A stretch of 64,000 nt of DNA from assembly GCA_026005175.1 (NCBI GenBank), contig BPKO01000006.1, positions 174,906 to 238,905 on the forward strand. The letters are read 5' to 3'. Position numbers and translations under genes: made by a program. The DNA comes from Candidatus Tectimicrobiota bacterium. GTDB lineage: Bacteria; Tectomicrobia; Entotheonellia; Entotheonellales; Entotheonellaceae. The notes under the pieces were generated by a model. It saw only the letters and a program-made list of their open reading frames with translations, was not told the DNA's origin and did no database searches. This document shows, piece after piece, positions 18,994 to 26,316 of the stretch (its first letter is position 1; every line of letters begins with the position of its first letter).

Positions 18994-20533
18994 ATGGCCA
19001 TCCCTGAGCTGACGCCTGTGGAGAAGCTGGCCACGGGCATTCCTGGCTTTGATCTCATTGCGGCCGGGGGACTGCCCAAGGGCCGCACCACGTTGGTGTC
19101 CGGTACGGCAGGCAGTGCCAAGACGGTCTTTGCCGTGCAGTTTCTGGCCGAAGGCATCCGTCAGGCCCAGGAGCCCGGCGTCTTCGTAACCTTTGAGGAG
19201 CCTCCTGCCGATATTCGGCGCAACATGCTGGGCTTTGGCTGGGACATTGCCCGCTGGGAAGCCGAGGGCAAGTGGGCCTTTGTTGACGCCTCGCCGCAGC
19301 CCGGCAACGAAGACATCGTGGCCGGCAGCTTCGACCTCGGCGCCCTGCTGGGGCCCCGCATCGAGTACGCAGTGCAGCGCCTGGGGGCCAAGCGCGTCTC
19401 CATGGACTCTATCGGTTCGATTTTTTCCCGCTTGCCCGACGCAGCCCGCATTCGCAGCGAGCTGCTGCGCATTGCCGTCGCCCTCAAGGCGCTGGAGGTC
19501 ACGGCGGTGATGACCGCAGAGCGCACCGAAGAATACGGCGACATCGCCCGCTACGGCGTTGAGGAGTTCGTTGCCGATAATGTCATTATCCTGCGCAACG
19601 TGCTCGAAGAAGAAAAGCGCCGCCGCACCATCGAGATCCTGAAGTTCCGCGGCACCGTCCACCAGAAAGGAGAGTTTCCTTTCACCGTGGTGCCGCAGGT
19701 CGGGATCATGGTGATTCCGCTTTCGGCCATCGAGCTCAAGCAGAAGTCCTCTGACGTGCGTATTACCTCGGGCAACGCCGAACTGGATCGCATGTGCGGG
19801 GGAGGCTTCTTCCGCGATTCGATCATTCTCGTCTCGGGCGCCACCGGCACCGGCAAGACGCTGCTCACCACCGAGTTCATCGCCGGCGGCGTGCGGCAGG
19901 GCGAGCGCTGTCTTCTCTTTGCTTTTGAGGAAAGCCGCGATCAGCTCTACCGCAACGCCTCCGGCTGGGGCGTCGACTTCGCCCGCATGGTGGACGACGG
20001 CAAGCTGGTCATCGTCTGCGAGTACCCCGAAGCCGCCAGCCTCGAAGACCACCTCATCAACATGAAAGAGGCCATCCGGCAGGTCAACCCCGACCGCGTC
20101 GCCGTCGACAGCCTTTCGGCGCTGTTTCGCGTGTCGACGCCCAAGGGCTTTCGTGAGTTCGTCATTGGCCTGACCTCGTTCATCAAGGAGCGTGAAATTG
20201 CCGGCCTGTTTACCTCCACGACGCCCACCCTGCTGGGCAGCCCCCTCGGTCACCGAAGCCCACTTTTCTACCATTACCGACTCGATCATTTTGCTGCGCT
20301 ACGTCGAGATGTACGGCGAGATGCGCCGCGGCATCACCGTGCTGAAGATGCGTGGTTCGGCACACGACAAGGACATTCGCGAGTTTACGATCGACAACCG
20401 CGGCATGCACATTGGCCGTCCCTTCCGCAACGTTACCGGGATCCTCTCGGGAACCCTGCACCCGGTCATTGAGCAGGAAATGGAGCGCGTCGACGACCTC
20501 TTTCGCACTCGCTCACGCCCCCCAAACGGCTAG
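18994..20533 (+). CDS. kaiC: Circadian clock ATPase/kinase KaiC (one frameshift)
   Basis: After removing one C from the C5 run 20241-20245 this is a 512-residue, two-domain RecA-like KaiC. CI has Walker A GTAGSAKT (37-44) and the catalytic Glu pair in VTFEEPPADI. CII has GATGTGKT (282-289) and FAFEESRDQL. The autophosphorylation pair of cyanobacterial KaiC (Ser431/Thr432) is conserved as Ser425/Thr426 in HFSTITDS, followed by RYVEMYGEMRRGITVLKMRG. The protein should therefore be a functional autokinase and ATPase. The CI loop reads SAKT instead of the usual TGKT. The shift is probably a sequence error, since the C-terminal half is fully conserved. Confidence 0.95.
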
Positions 20534-20564
20534 GCGCAGGGCCCGGCTGCCAGGAGTGGCGCAC

Positions 20565-22418
20565 ATGACGGCTATTTCGGTTCTCCACATCACCGACAAC
20601 GTTCCTGCGGCACAACGCGTGCGGCAGGTGTTGCGTCAGGCCTCCTGGCCGGGGAACTCCCTGGCCTTCCACCTCCTGGAGGCCACCACCCTAGCCGCCG
20701 GCCTGTGCCGTCTGGGACAAGGCGGCGTGGACGTGGTGCTGCTCGACCTCACCTTGCCTGACAGCCAAGGGCTCGCCACGCTGCACGCCGTGGTGTCGCG
20801 CTTTCCTGCCGTGCCGGTGGTGGTGCTGCTTGACGAAGGCGAAGCCCCCGAGCTGGCGCTCAAAGCCGTCCAGGAGGGCGCCCAGGACTGCCTGCGCCAG
20901 CGCGAGGTGGAGGATCGGCTTCTGGTGCACACGCTGCGCTACGCCCTGGAACGCCATCGCCTGTGGCGGGCGCAGCAGGCCAGTGAGGCGCAGCTGCGCC
21001 GTGTCATTTACAGCAACGTCGATGGCATTCTCGTCATCGACCGGCGCGGCATCATCCGCTTCCTCAACCCCGCGGCGGAAGCGCTCTTTGGCCGCCCGCG
21101 CGCCGAACTGCAAGACCGAGTGTTTGGCTATCCCCTGGTGGTCGACGACACGGCGGAGATCGAGATCCTCACCCCAGGCGGCCACCTGCGGCGAGTGGAG
21201 ATGCGCGTCGTTGACCTCGAGTGGGAGGGCGAGCGGGCATACCTGGCCTCGCTGCGCGATGTCACCGAGCGCCACTGTGCCGAAGAGGCCTTGCGCCGGG
21301 CGCAGAAGCTCGAAGCCCTCGGGCGCCTGGCCGGCGGCGTGGCCCACGACTTCAACAACCTCCTGACCGCCATTTTCGGCTACAGCGACCTGGTGCTGCG
21401 CCACCCCCGCTGCGATCCTGCTTTGCACCACTACGTACAGCAAATCATCAAGGTGGCCGAACGCGGCGCCGGGTTGGTGCGCCAGCTCCTCACTTTCAGC
21501 CGCAACCAGCCCGTCGAGCCGACGCTGCTTGACCTTAATGCCGTGGTCATTGACTTGAGCCGCATCTTGCGGCGGGTGCTGGGCGAGGATATCCTGCTGG
21601 ACACCCGCCTGGCCCCTGATCTGGGCCTTATCTGTGCCGACCGCAACCAGCTCGAACAAGTGCTCATGAACCTGGCGGTGAACGCCCGCGACGCCATGCC
21701 TGGTGACGGGACACTGCGCATCGAAACGGCCAACGTCGAGCTGGACGCCGCGACAGCGCAGCGGCAAGGGGCCGTGACAGGCCCCTACGTGTGCCTCACC
21801 GTCAGCGACACCGGCTGCGGCATGGACGAAGCCACGCAGGCGCGGATTTTTGAGCCCTTCTTCACCACCAAGGCGCCGGGGAAGGGCACAGGATTGGGCC
21901 TCGCCACCGTTTACGGCATCGTCAAGCAAAGCGGCGGCCACATCGAGGTGCGCAGCCAGGTGGGGAGCGGCTCGACGTTTACCATTTACTTACCCCGGGT
22001 GGCACCCGGACCGGCAAGGCCAGAGACGGCTGCCCCGGTGGCCCAGGCCCTGCACGGCACGGAAACCGTTCTCCTGGTGGAAGACAACGAGGCTATCCGG
22101 GCGGTGATGAGCGCTTCTCTGCGCGAGCACGGCTACCGCGTCCTGGTGGCGGGCGATGGAGCGTCGGCCCTGGCGCTGGTCGAGCAACACCAAGGGCCGC
22201 TGGACTTGCTGATCACCGACGTGGTCATGCCGCAGCTGGGCGGCCGCGAGCTGGCAGCACGGCTGCAAAGCTGGCACCCGGGGCTGCGGGTGCTGTACAT
22301 TTCGGGCTACAGCGGCACCAAGGGGCCATCCCCAGAGGCAGGAAGCGCTTTTCTGCCCAAGCCGTTTACCCCCGAAATGCTGGTGCGCAAAGTGCGCGAG
22401 CTCCTCGATGCCCCCTAG
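20565..22418 (+). CDS. Hybrid histidine kinase: receiver-PAS-HisKA-HATPase-receiver
   Basis: A 617-residue soluble protein. An N-terminal receiver (1-125; [11 protein letters not shown], but LRQREVED where the conserved Lys is expected) precedes PAS ([26 protein letters not shown]). HisKA has the phosphoacceptor in [17 protein letters not shown]; HATPase has [18 protein letters not shown] and [20 protein letters not shown]. The C-terminal receiver has [21 protein letters not shown] and FLPKPF. The VAHDFNN class is typical of multi-step relay kinases. It follows kaiC by 31 bases and is the best candidate for the clock output or input kinase of the operon. The start is set at ATG 20565. Confidence 0.92.
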   Translation: MTAISVLHITDNVPAAQRVRQVLRQASWPGNSLAFHLLEATTLAAGLCRLGQGGVDVVLLDLTLPDSQGLATLHAVVSRFPAVPVVVLLDEGEAPELALKAVQEGAQDCLRQREVEDRLLVHTLRYALERHRLWRAQQASEAQLRRVIYSNVDGILVIDRRGIIRFLNPAAEALFGRPRAELQDRVFGYPLVVDDTAEIEILTPGGHLRRVEMRVVDLEWEGERAYLASLRDVTERHCAEEALRRAQKLEALGRLAGGVAHDFNNLLTAIFGYSDLVLRHPRCDPALHHYVQQIIKVAERGAGLVRQLLTFSRNQPVEPTLLDLNAVVIDLSRILRRVLGEDILLDTRLAPDLGLICADRNQLEQVLMNLAVNARDAMPGDGTLRIETANVELDAATAQRQGAVTGPYVCLTVSDTGCGMDEATQARIFEPFFTTKAPGKGTGLGLATVYGIVKQSGGHIEVRSQVGSGSTFTIYLPRVAPGPARPETAAPVAQALHGTETVLLVEDNEAIRAVMSASLREHGYRVLVAGDGASALALVEQHQGPLDLLITDVVMPQLGGRELAARLQSWHPGLRVLYISGYSGTKGPSPEAGSAFLPKPFTPEMLVRKVRELLDAP

Positions 22419-22974
22419 CCTGCAGCCGCTCCTGTCGCCCCCGCAAATCGCCGAGGCCGTGGCGCGCCTTGCCGCCGCCATCCGCCAAGACTACGCCGGC
22501 CGCCAGCCGCTGCTGGTGGGCGTGCTCAAAGGGGCGTTTGTCTTCCTGGCCGACCTGGTACGCGCCCTGGACATGCCGCTGAGCGTGGGCTTCGTGCGCC
22601 TGGCCAGCTACCGCGGCACCGGCAGCAGCGGTGCGGTGCAGCTCCTGTGCGACCTGCAAGAGCCGGTGGCCAAGCGGGACGTGCTTCTCGTCGAAGGCGT
22701 CGTCGACAGCGGGCGCACCGCCGCCTGGCTGTGGCAGCACCTGGCGGCGCAGCAGCCGGCGTCGCTGCGGCTGTGTACGCTGCTCGACAAGCCGGCTCGC
22801 CGCCAGGTGCCGGTGCAAATCGACTACCGCGGCTTCACCCTTCCAGACGTCTTCGTGGTGGGCTACGGGCTCGACTGCAACGAGCAGTACCGCCACCTCC
22901 CCGGCCTCTACGTGCTGCAAGCGCCCGGCGACACAGCGTCCCCAAGGGGATTTGAACCCCTGTTACCGGATTGA
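22408..22974 (+). CDS. hpt: Hypoxanthine phosphoribosyltransferase-like protein
   Basis: The 188-residue protein has the PRTase blocks of Hpt: LLVGVLKGAFVFLADLVRAL, FVRLASYRGT, KRDVLLVEGVVDSGRTA (PRPP loop) and FVVGYGLDCNEQYRHLPGLYVL. It normally makes IMP and GMP from free bases and PRPP. The PRPP loop reads EGVVDSG where EDIVDTG is usual. It overlaps the preceding kinase by 11 bases. After the normal family end (VLQAP) about 14 residues run into the antisense of the convergent tRNA-Glu gene, which is unusual. Confidence 0.88.
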   Translation: MPPSLQPLLSPPQIAEAVARLAAAIRQDYAGRQPLLVGVLKGAFVFLADLVRALDMPLSVGFVRLASYRGTGSSGAVQLLCDLQEPVAKRDVLLVEGVVDSGRTAAWLWQHLAAQQPASLRLCTLLDKPARRQVPVQIDYRGFTLPDVFVVGYGLDCNEQYRHLPGLYVLQAPGDTASPRGFEPLLPD

Positions 22975-23011
22975 AAGCCCGGTGTCCTAGGCCTGGCTAG
23001 ACGATGGGGAC
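22937..23011 (-). tRNA. tRNA-Glu (TTC anticodon)
   Basis: A complete 75-base cloverleaf. The acceptor stem is GTCCCCA paired with TGGGGAC, the anticodon loop is CTTTCAA with TTC in the centre, and the T arm is AGGGGTTCAAATCCCCT. CCA is not encoded. It lies 7 bases downstream of tRNA-Lys. Glu-tRNA is also the route to Gln-tRNA through the GatCAB complex encoded nearby. Confidence 0.96.
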
Positions 23012-23018
23012 GCTCAGG

Positions 23019-23091
23019 TGAGCCGTGCTGGATTCGAACCAGCGACCCGCTGCTTAAAAGGCAGCTGCTCTGCCAGCTGAGCTAACGGCCC
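23019..23091 (-). tRNA. tRNA-Lys (TTT anticodon)
   Basis: A 73-base cloverleaf. The acceptor stem is GGGCCGT with ACGGCTC, the D arm is AGCTCAGCTGGCAGAGC, the anticodon loop is CTTTTAA (TTT), and the T arm is GCTGGTTCGAATCCAGC. The discriminator is A and CCA is not encoded. It is first in a two-tRNA transcript driven by a strong promoter at 23133-23161. Confidence 0.96.
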
Positions 23092-23132
23092 GCGGTCGGA
23101 GCGGGAAGCCGCACGGAAACAGTGTCGTGCAG

Positions 23133-23161
23133 ATGATAGCGAGGCTGAAGCGCCTTGTCAA
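23133..23161 (-). promoter_or_regulatory. Sigma70 promoter of the tRNA-Lys/tRNA-Glu transcript
   Basis: On the minus strand TTGACA (23156-23161), a 17-base spacer and TATCAT (23133-23138) form a near-consensus promoter about 40 bases upstream of tRNA-Lys. It is back to back with the ilvE promoter. Confidence 0.8.
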
Positions 23162-23181
23162 CCGCGGGAGCCGAAAAAGGC

Positions 23182-23210
23182 TTGCGCCGGCGGCGGCGCT
23201 TTGCTAGAGT
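23182..23210 (+). promoter_or_regulatory. Candidate sigma70 promoter of ilvE
   Basis: TTGCGC (23182-23187), a 17-base spacer and TAGAGT (23205-23210) lie 48 bases before the ilvE start codon. The -10 is reasonable and the -35 partial. Confidence 0.5.
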
Positions 23211-23257
23211 TGCGCCCAGGGGAGTAGGGGGTGGGACGCCCGGAGGAGAACCGCGAA

Positions 23258-24172
23258 ATGGTGCAGGCGACGCAAAAGATCTGGATGGATGGGAAGTTCG
23301 TCGATTGGGACAAGGCCCAAGTGCACGTCCTTAGCCACACGCTGCACTACGGCCTTGGCGTTTTCGAAGGCATCCGCTGCTACGAAACGGTGCACGGCCC
23401 GGCGATTTTTCGCCTCCCCGAGCACCTCGAGCGCCTCTTTCACTCCGCCCACATCGCCGGCTTGAAGGTCCCCTTTTCGCCCGAGGAGATCCGCCAGGCG
23501 ATCATCGACACGGTGAAAATCAACAACCTGCGCGCTTGCTATATTCGTCCCCTCATCTACCTTGGTTACGGGGAGATGGGCATCAACAACAGCCGCAACC
23601 CCGTCTGCGTCGCCATCGCCGTCTGGCCCTGGGGCGCCTACTTGGGAGAAAAAGCCCTCACCGAGGGCATCCGCGTGCGTATCTCCTCATTTACCCGCCA
23701 CCACGTCAACGTCATGATGACCAAAGCCAAAATCGTCGGCAACTACGCCAACTCGCAGCTGGCCAAAATGGAGGCGGTGGCTTCGGGGTACGACGAGGCC
23801 ATCATGCTCGACGTGCACGGCAACGTCGCCGAAGGCACCGGCGAGAACATCTTCATCGTGCGCCGCGGCGAACTCAAAACGCCCCCCCTGACGGCCATCC
23901 TCGAAGGCATCACCCGCAACTCGATCATCGACTTGGCCCGCCACCTCGGCTACACCGTGCACGAAACCGTCTTTTCCCGCGACGAACTCTACATCGCCGA
24001 CGAGGCCTTCTTCACCGGCACCGCCGCCGAGGTGACCCCGATTCGCGAGGTGGACAACCGCACCATCGGCAGCGGCCGCCCAGGACCGGTGACGCACCGG
24101 CTGCAGCAGGCTTTCTTCCGCATCGTGCAAGGCAAAGACGACACATTTAAAGCATGGCTGACTTACATCTAG
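23258..24172 (+). CDS. ilvE: Branched-chain amino acid aminotransferase
   Basis: A 304-residue fold-type IV PLP aminotransferase. [48 protein letters not shown], the PLP lysine in [16 protein letters not shown] and [11 protein letters not shown] all match IlvE. It interconverts Leu/Ile/Val and their 2-keto acids with glutamate. The ATG at 23258 is preferred over a GTG at 23231 because GGAGGAG (23242-23248) sits just before it. Its pathway partner leuA is at the other end of the window. Confidence 0.95.
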   Translation: MVQATQKIWMDGKFVDWDKAQVHVLSHTLHYGLGVFEGIRCYETVHGPAIFRLPEHLERLFHSAHIAGLKVPFSPEEIRQAIIDTVKINNLRACYIRPLIYLGYGEMGINNSRNPVCVAIAVWPWGAYLGEKALTEGIRVRISSFTRHHVNVMMTKAKIVGNYANSQLAKMEAVASGYDEAIMLDVHGNVAEGTGENIFIVRRGELKTPPLTAILEGITRNSIIDLARHLGYTVHETVFSRDELYIADEAFFTGTAAEVTPIREVDNRTIGSGRPGPVTHRLQQAFFRIVQGKDDTFKAWLTYI

Positions 24173-24218
24173 CGCTGCCCCTCCCACCGCCCCCGTCCCC
24201 GGCGGACCACTTCCCACT

Positions 24219-24246
24219 GCCGCCTTGCCCCCGGCTGGCGTTTTTT
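24219..24246 (+). terminator. Rho-independent terminator after ilvE
   Basis: CGCC (24221-24224) pairs with GGCG (24237-24240), and inside it GCC (24227-24229) pairs with GGC (24233-24235), followed directly by TTTTTT (24241-24246). Confidence 0.6.
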
Positions 24247-24247
24247 C

Positions 24248-24276
24248 TTGACGCTGCCCGCAACTTCTGGTAGGAT
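24248..24276 (+). promoter_or_regulatory. Candidate sigma70 promoter upstream of the pseudo-receiver regulator
   Basis: TTGACG (24248-24253), a 17-base spacer and TAGGAT (24271-24276). The match is good in both hexamers and the spacing is ideal. It would drive an unusually long, AT-rich leader. Confidence 0.55.
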
Positions 24277-24595
24277 GCTCGCAGTCAGGTACAACTTCCC
24301 GTCTCAACAAGATGGCCGGATTATTTCGCAGCGATCAAACATAAGCGTGCATTTTTCATGTGTTAGTGCAATGAGAACAACATCCATTTTACCAGTTCAG
24401 TTCCTACAAAAATCTTGCTCGAATGCCAACTTCATTGCCCAAAAAAGGCACATAATGGTTTTAATACTGACTAATTGACAAAATGGAGCTTGATTGGCAG
24501 GGAACGAGTGAGGGGGAGTGTGAGACGGAGGAGGGCGAGGGGTTGTCGGGTGGGGGAGGCGGACGCCTTAAGCCTTGGCAGCGGAGGGCGGGGAG

Positions 24596-25291
24596 ATGGC
24601 GTGTGCCAAGATTCTGGTGGTAGACCACGAGGAGGAAGGCTACGAGGCCCTCAAGCCGGGCCTGTTCCGCCACGGCTACGAAATGCACACCACGCGTACG
24701 GTGGCCGAGGCGCTGGCCCTGGCCGGGGCGCACGACTACAAGGCCGTGTTTGCCGCCTTAGCCCTGGTGGACGAGACGCCCCTGGTGGAGGGCCTGCACG
24801 CCGAGCGCCCCGACTTGCCGATTATCCTCGTGCTCTCGCCGGGCAATGCCCACCGCATTCCGCCCAAGGTGCTGCGCGTGGCCGACAACACCATCGGCAA
24901 GCCCCTGGCGCTTGAACCGGTGCGGCTGATGCTCGACCGCACCCTGGAGCTGGTGACGCTGCGGGCGCGGCAGCGGGCGCAGCGTCAGCTGTGGCAGCCC
25001 CTGCGCGACTTGCTCAGCGACCCTGCCACGCCGGCCGCCGAGGCGCCGCGCTCGCTGGAAGAGGTGCTGGCCAGCAAGTTGCGCGACATCGTGCCCGGGC
25101 TGGGGGCCTGGGGGCGCGGGGCGCTGTACCAGGCGGTGCTCTCTTACGTGGAGCGGCTGCTGCTCACCATCGTGCTGCGCGAGTGCCGCGGCAACCAGGT
25201 AAAGTCGGCAGAAATCCTGGGTATCAACCGCAACACGCTGCGCAAGAAGATCCGCGACCTCAACATCGCCGTACCGCGAGGTCAGCCCTAA
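24596..25291 (+). CDS. Pseudo-receiver regulator with Fis-type DNA-binding domain
   Basis: A 231-residue protein. Residues 1-115 follow the receiver pattern (KILVVDHEEEGYEALKPGLF; NTIGKPLALEPVRLML with the conserved KP), but the third strand reads AVFAALALVDE, so the acceptor Asp is missing. The C-terminus (about 150-231; LTIVLRECRGNQVKSAEILG, INRNTLRKKIRDLNI) is a Fis/NtrC-type helix-turn-helix. There is no AAA+ domain between them. It is probably a transcription regulator insensitive to phosphorylation or sensing something else. It runs into glmU with a 3-base gap. Confidence 0.82.
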   Translation: MACAKILVVDHEEEGYEALKPGLFRHGYEMHTTRTVAEALALAGAHDYKAVFAALALVDETPLVEGLHAERPDLPIILVLSPGNAHRIPPKVLRVADNTIGKPLALEPVRLMLDRTLELVTLRARQRAQRQLWQPLRDLLSDPATPAAEAPRSLEEVLASKLRDIVPGLGAWGRGALYQAVLSYVERLLLTIVLRECRGNQVKSAEILGINRNTLRKKIRDLNIAVPRGQP

Positions 25292-25294
25292 GCC

Positions 25295-26305
25295 ATGACG
25301 CCGCTTGCCGTCATTGTTCTTGCTGCCGGCAAAGGCACGCGCATGCGCTCTGCCCTGGCCAAAGTGCTGCACCCCCTGGCCGGCCGTCCTCTCGTCGCCC
25401 ACGTCCTGGAGCTGGCCCGGCAGCTGATGCCGCAGCACCTCCTCGTGGTGGTGGGCCACCAGGCGGAGGCGGTCGAGGCCGTATGCCGCCCCTACGGCGC
25501 ATGCTGCGTGGTGCAGCAGCCGCAGCTAGGCACCGGACACGCGGTGGCGCAGTGCGCGCCGCGGCTGGCCGGCTTTGCCGGGGAGGTGGTGGTGCTCAGC
25601 GGCGACGTGCCGCTGCTGCGGCCGGCCACGGTGCAGGCCCTGTGCGCCGAGCACCGCCGGCAGCAGGCGGCGGTGACGCTGCTGACCGCCACCCTGGCCG
25701 AGCCCCACGGCTACGGCCGCATCGTGCGCGACGCGCAAGGCCGCGTGGTGCGCATCGTCGAAGAGCGTGACGCCACCCCGGCAGAAAAGGCAATCGGCGA
25801 AGTCAACAGCGGCATTTACTGCTTCCACGCCCCTTTTCTCTTCGCCGCCCTGCGCCGCGTGGGCCGCAACAACGCCCAGGGCGAGCAGTACCTCACCGAC
25901 GTGGTGGCCCTGGCAGTGGCCGAGGGCCTGCCGGTGGCGGCGGTGGCCGCCACCGACCCCGAGGAAATCACCGGCGTCAACACCCGCCTCGACTTGGCCC
26001 GCCTGGAGGCGCGCCTGCGCCTGCAGCGCTGCCAGGAGCTCATGCTCGCCGGCGTTACCATCCAGGACCCGGCCTCGACGGTGATCGAGGCGCCGGTGCA
26101 GGTTGGTCCCGATACCGTGATTGCCCCCCACACCCACCTCTTGGGCCACAGCGTCCTGGGGCCTGGCTGCCACGTCGGCCCGCACGTGGTCATCCGCGAC
26201 AGCGTCCTGGGCGAGGGGGTGCGCGTTGAGCCCTTCTGCTTGCTTGAAGCCTGTCAGGTGGCCGCCCACACCACCGTGCCGCCTTTCTCTCACCTGCACC
26301 CGTGA
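25295..26305 (+). CDS. glmU: GlmU-like UDP-N-acetylglucosamine pyrophosphorylase, lacking the acetyltransferase end
   Basis: A 336-residue protein with the GlmU uridyltransferase domain: VIVLAAGKGTRMRS (nucleotide loop), KVLHPLAGRPLVAHVL, QPQLGTGHAV, VVLSGDVPLLRP, GYGRIVRD and GEVNSGIYCF. About 90 residues of hexapeptide-repeat helix follow and then it stops at PFSHLHP. Full GlmU is about 450 residues and carries the acetyl-CoA active site in the missing part. The next gene begins at once, so no hidden continuation exists. It should make UDP-GlcNAc from GlcNAc-1-P; the acetyltransfer step must be elsewhere. Confidence 0.88.
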   Translation: MTPLAVIVLAAGKGTRMRSALAKVLHPLAGRPLVAHVLELARQLMPQHLLVVVGHQAEAVEAVCRPYGACCVVQQPQLGTGHAVAQCAPRLAGFAGEVVVLSGDVPLLRPATVQALCAEHRRQQAAVTLLTATLAEPHGYGRIVRDAQGRVVRIVEERDATPAEKAIGEVNSGIYCFHAPFLFAALRRVGRNNAQGEQYLTDVVALAVAEGLPVAAVAATDPEEITGVNTRLDLARLEARLRLQRCQELMLAGVTIQDPASTVIEAPVQVGPDTVIAPHTHLLGHSVLGPGCHVGPHVVIRDSVLGEGVRVEPFCLLEACQVAAHTTVPPFSHLHP

Positions 26306-26316
26306 GGCCTGCGGCC

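Larger units (their letters stand above)
24173..24595 (+). other. Intergenic region: terminator, promoter and AT-rich leader
   Basis: This 423-base gap contains the likely ilvE terminator (24219-24246), a candidate promoter (24248-24276) and then an A+T-rich stretch (about 24280-24490) that contrasts sharply with the window. I see no credible gene or riboswitch in it. It would form a leader of about 310 bases for the regulator gene at 24596. Confidence 0.6.
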
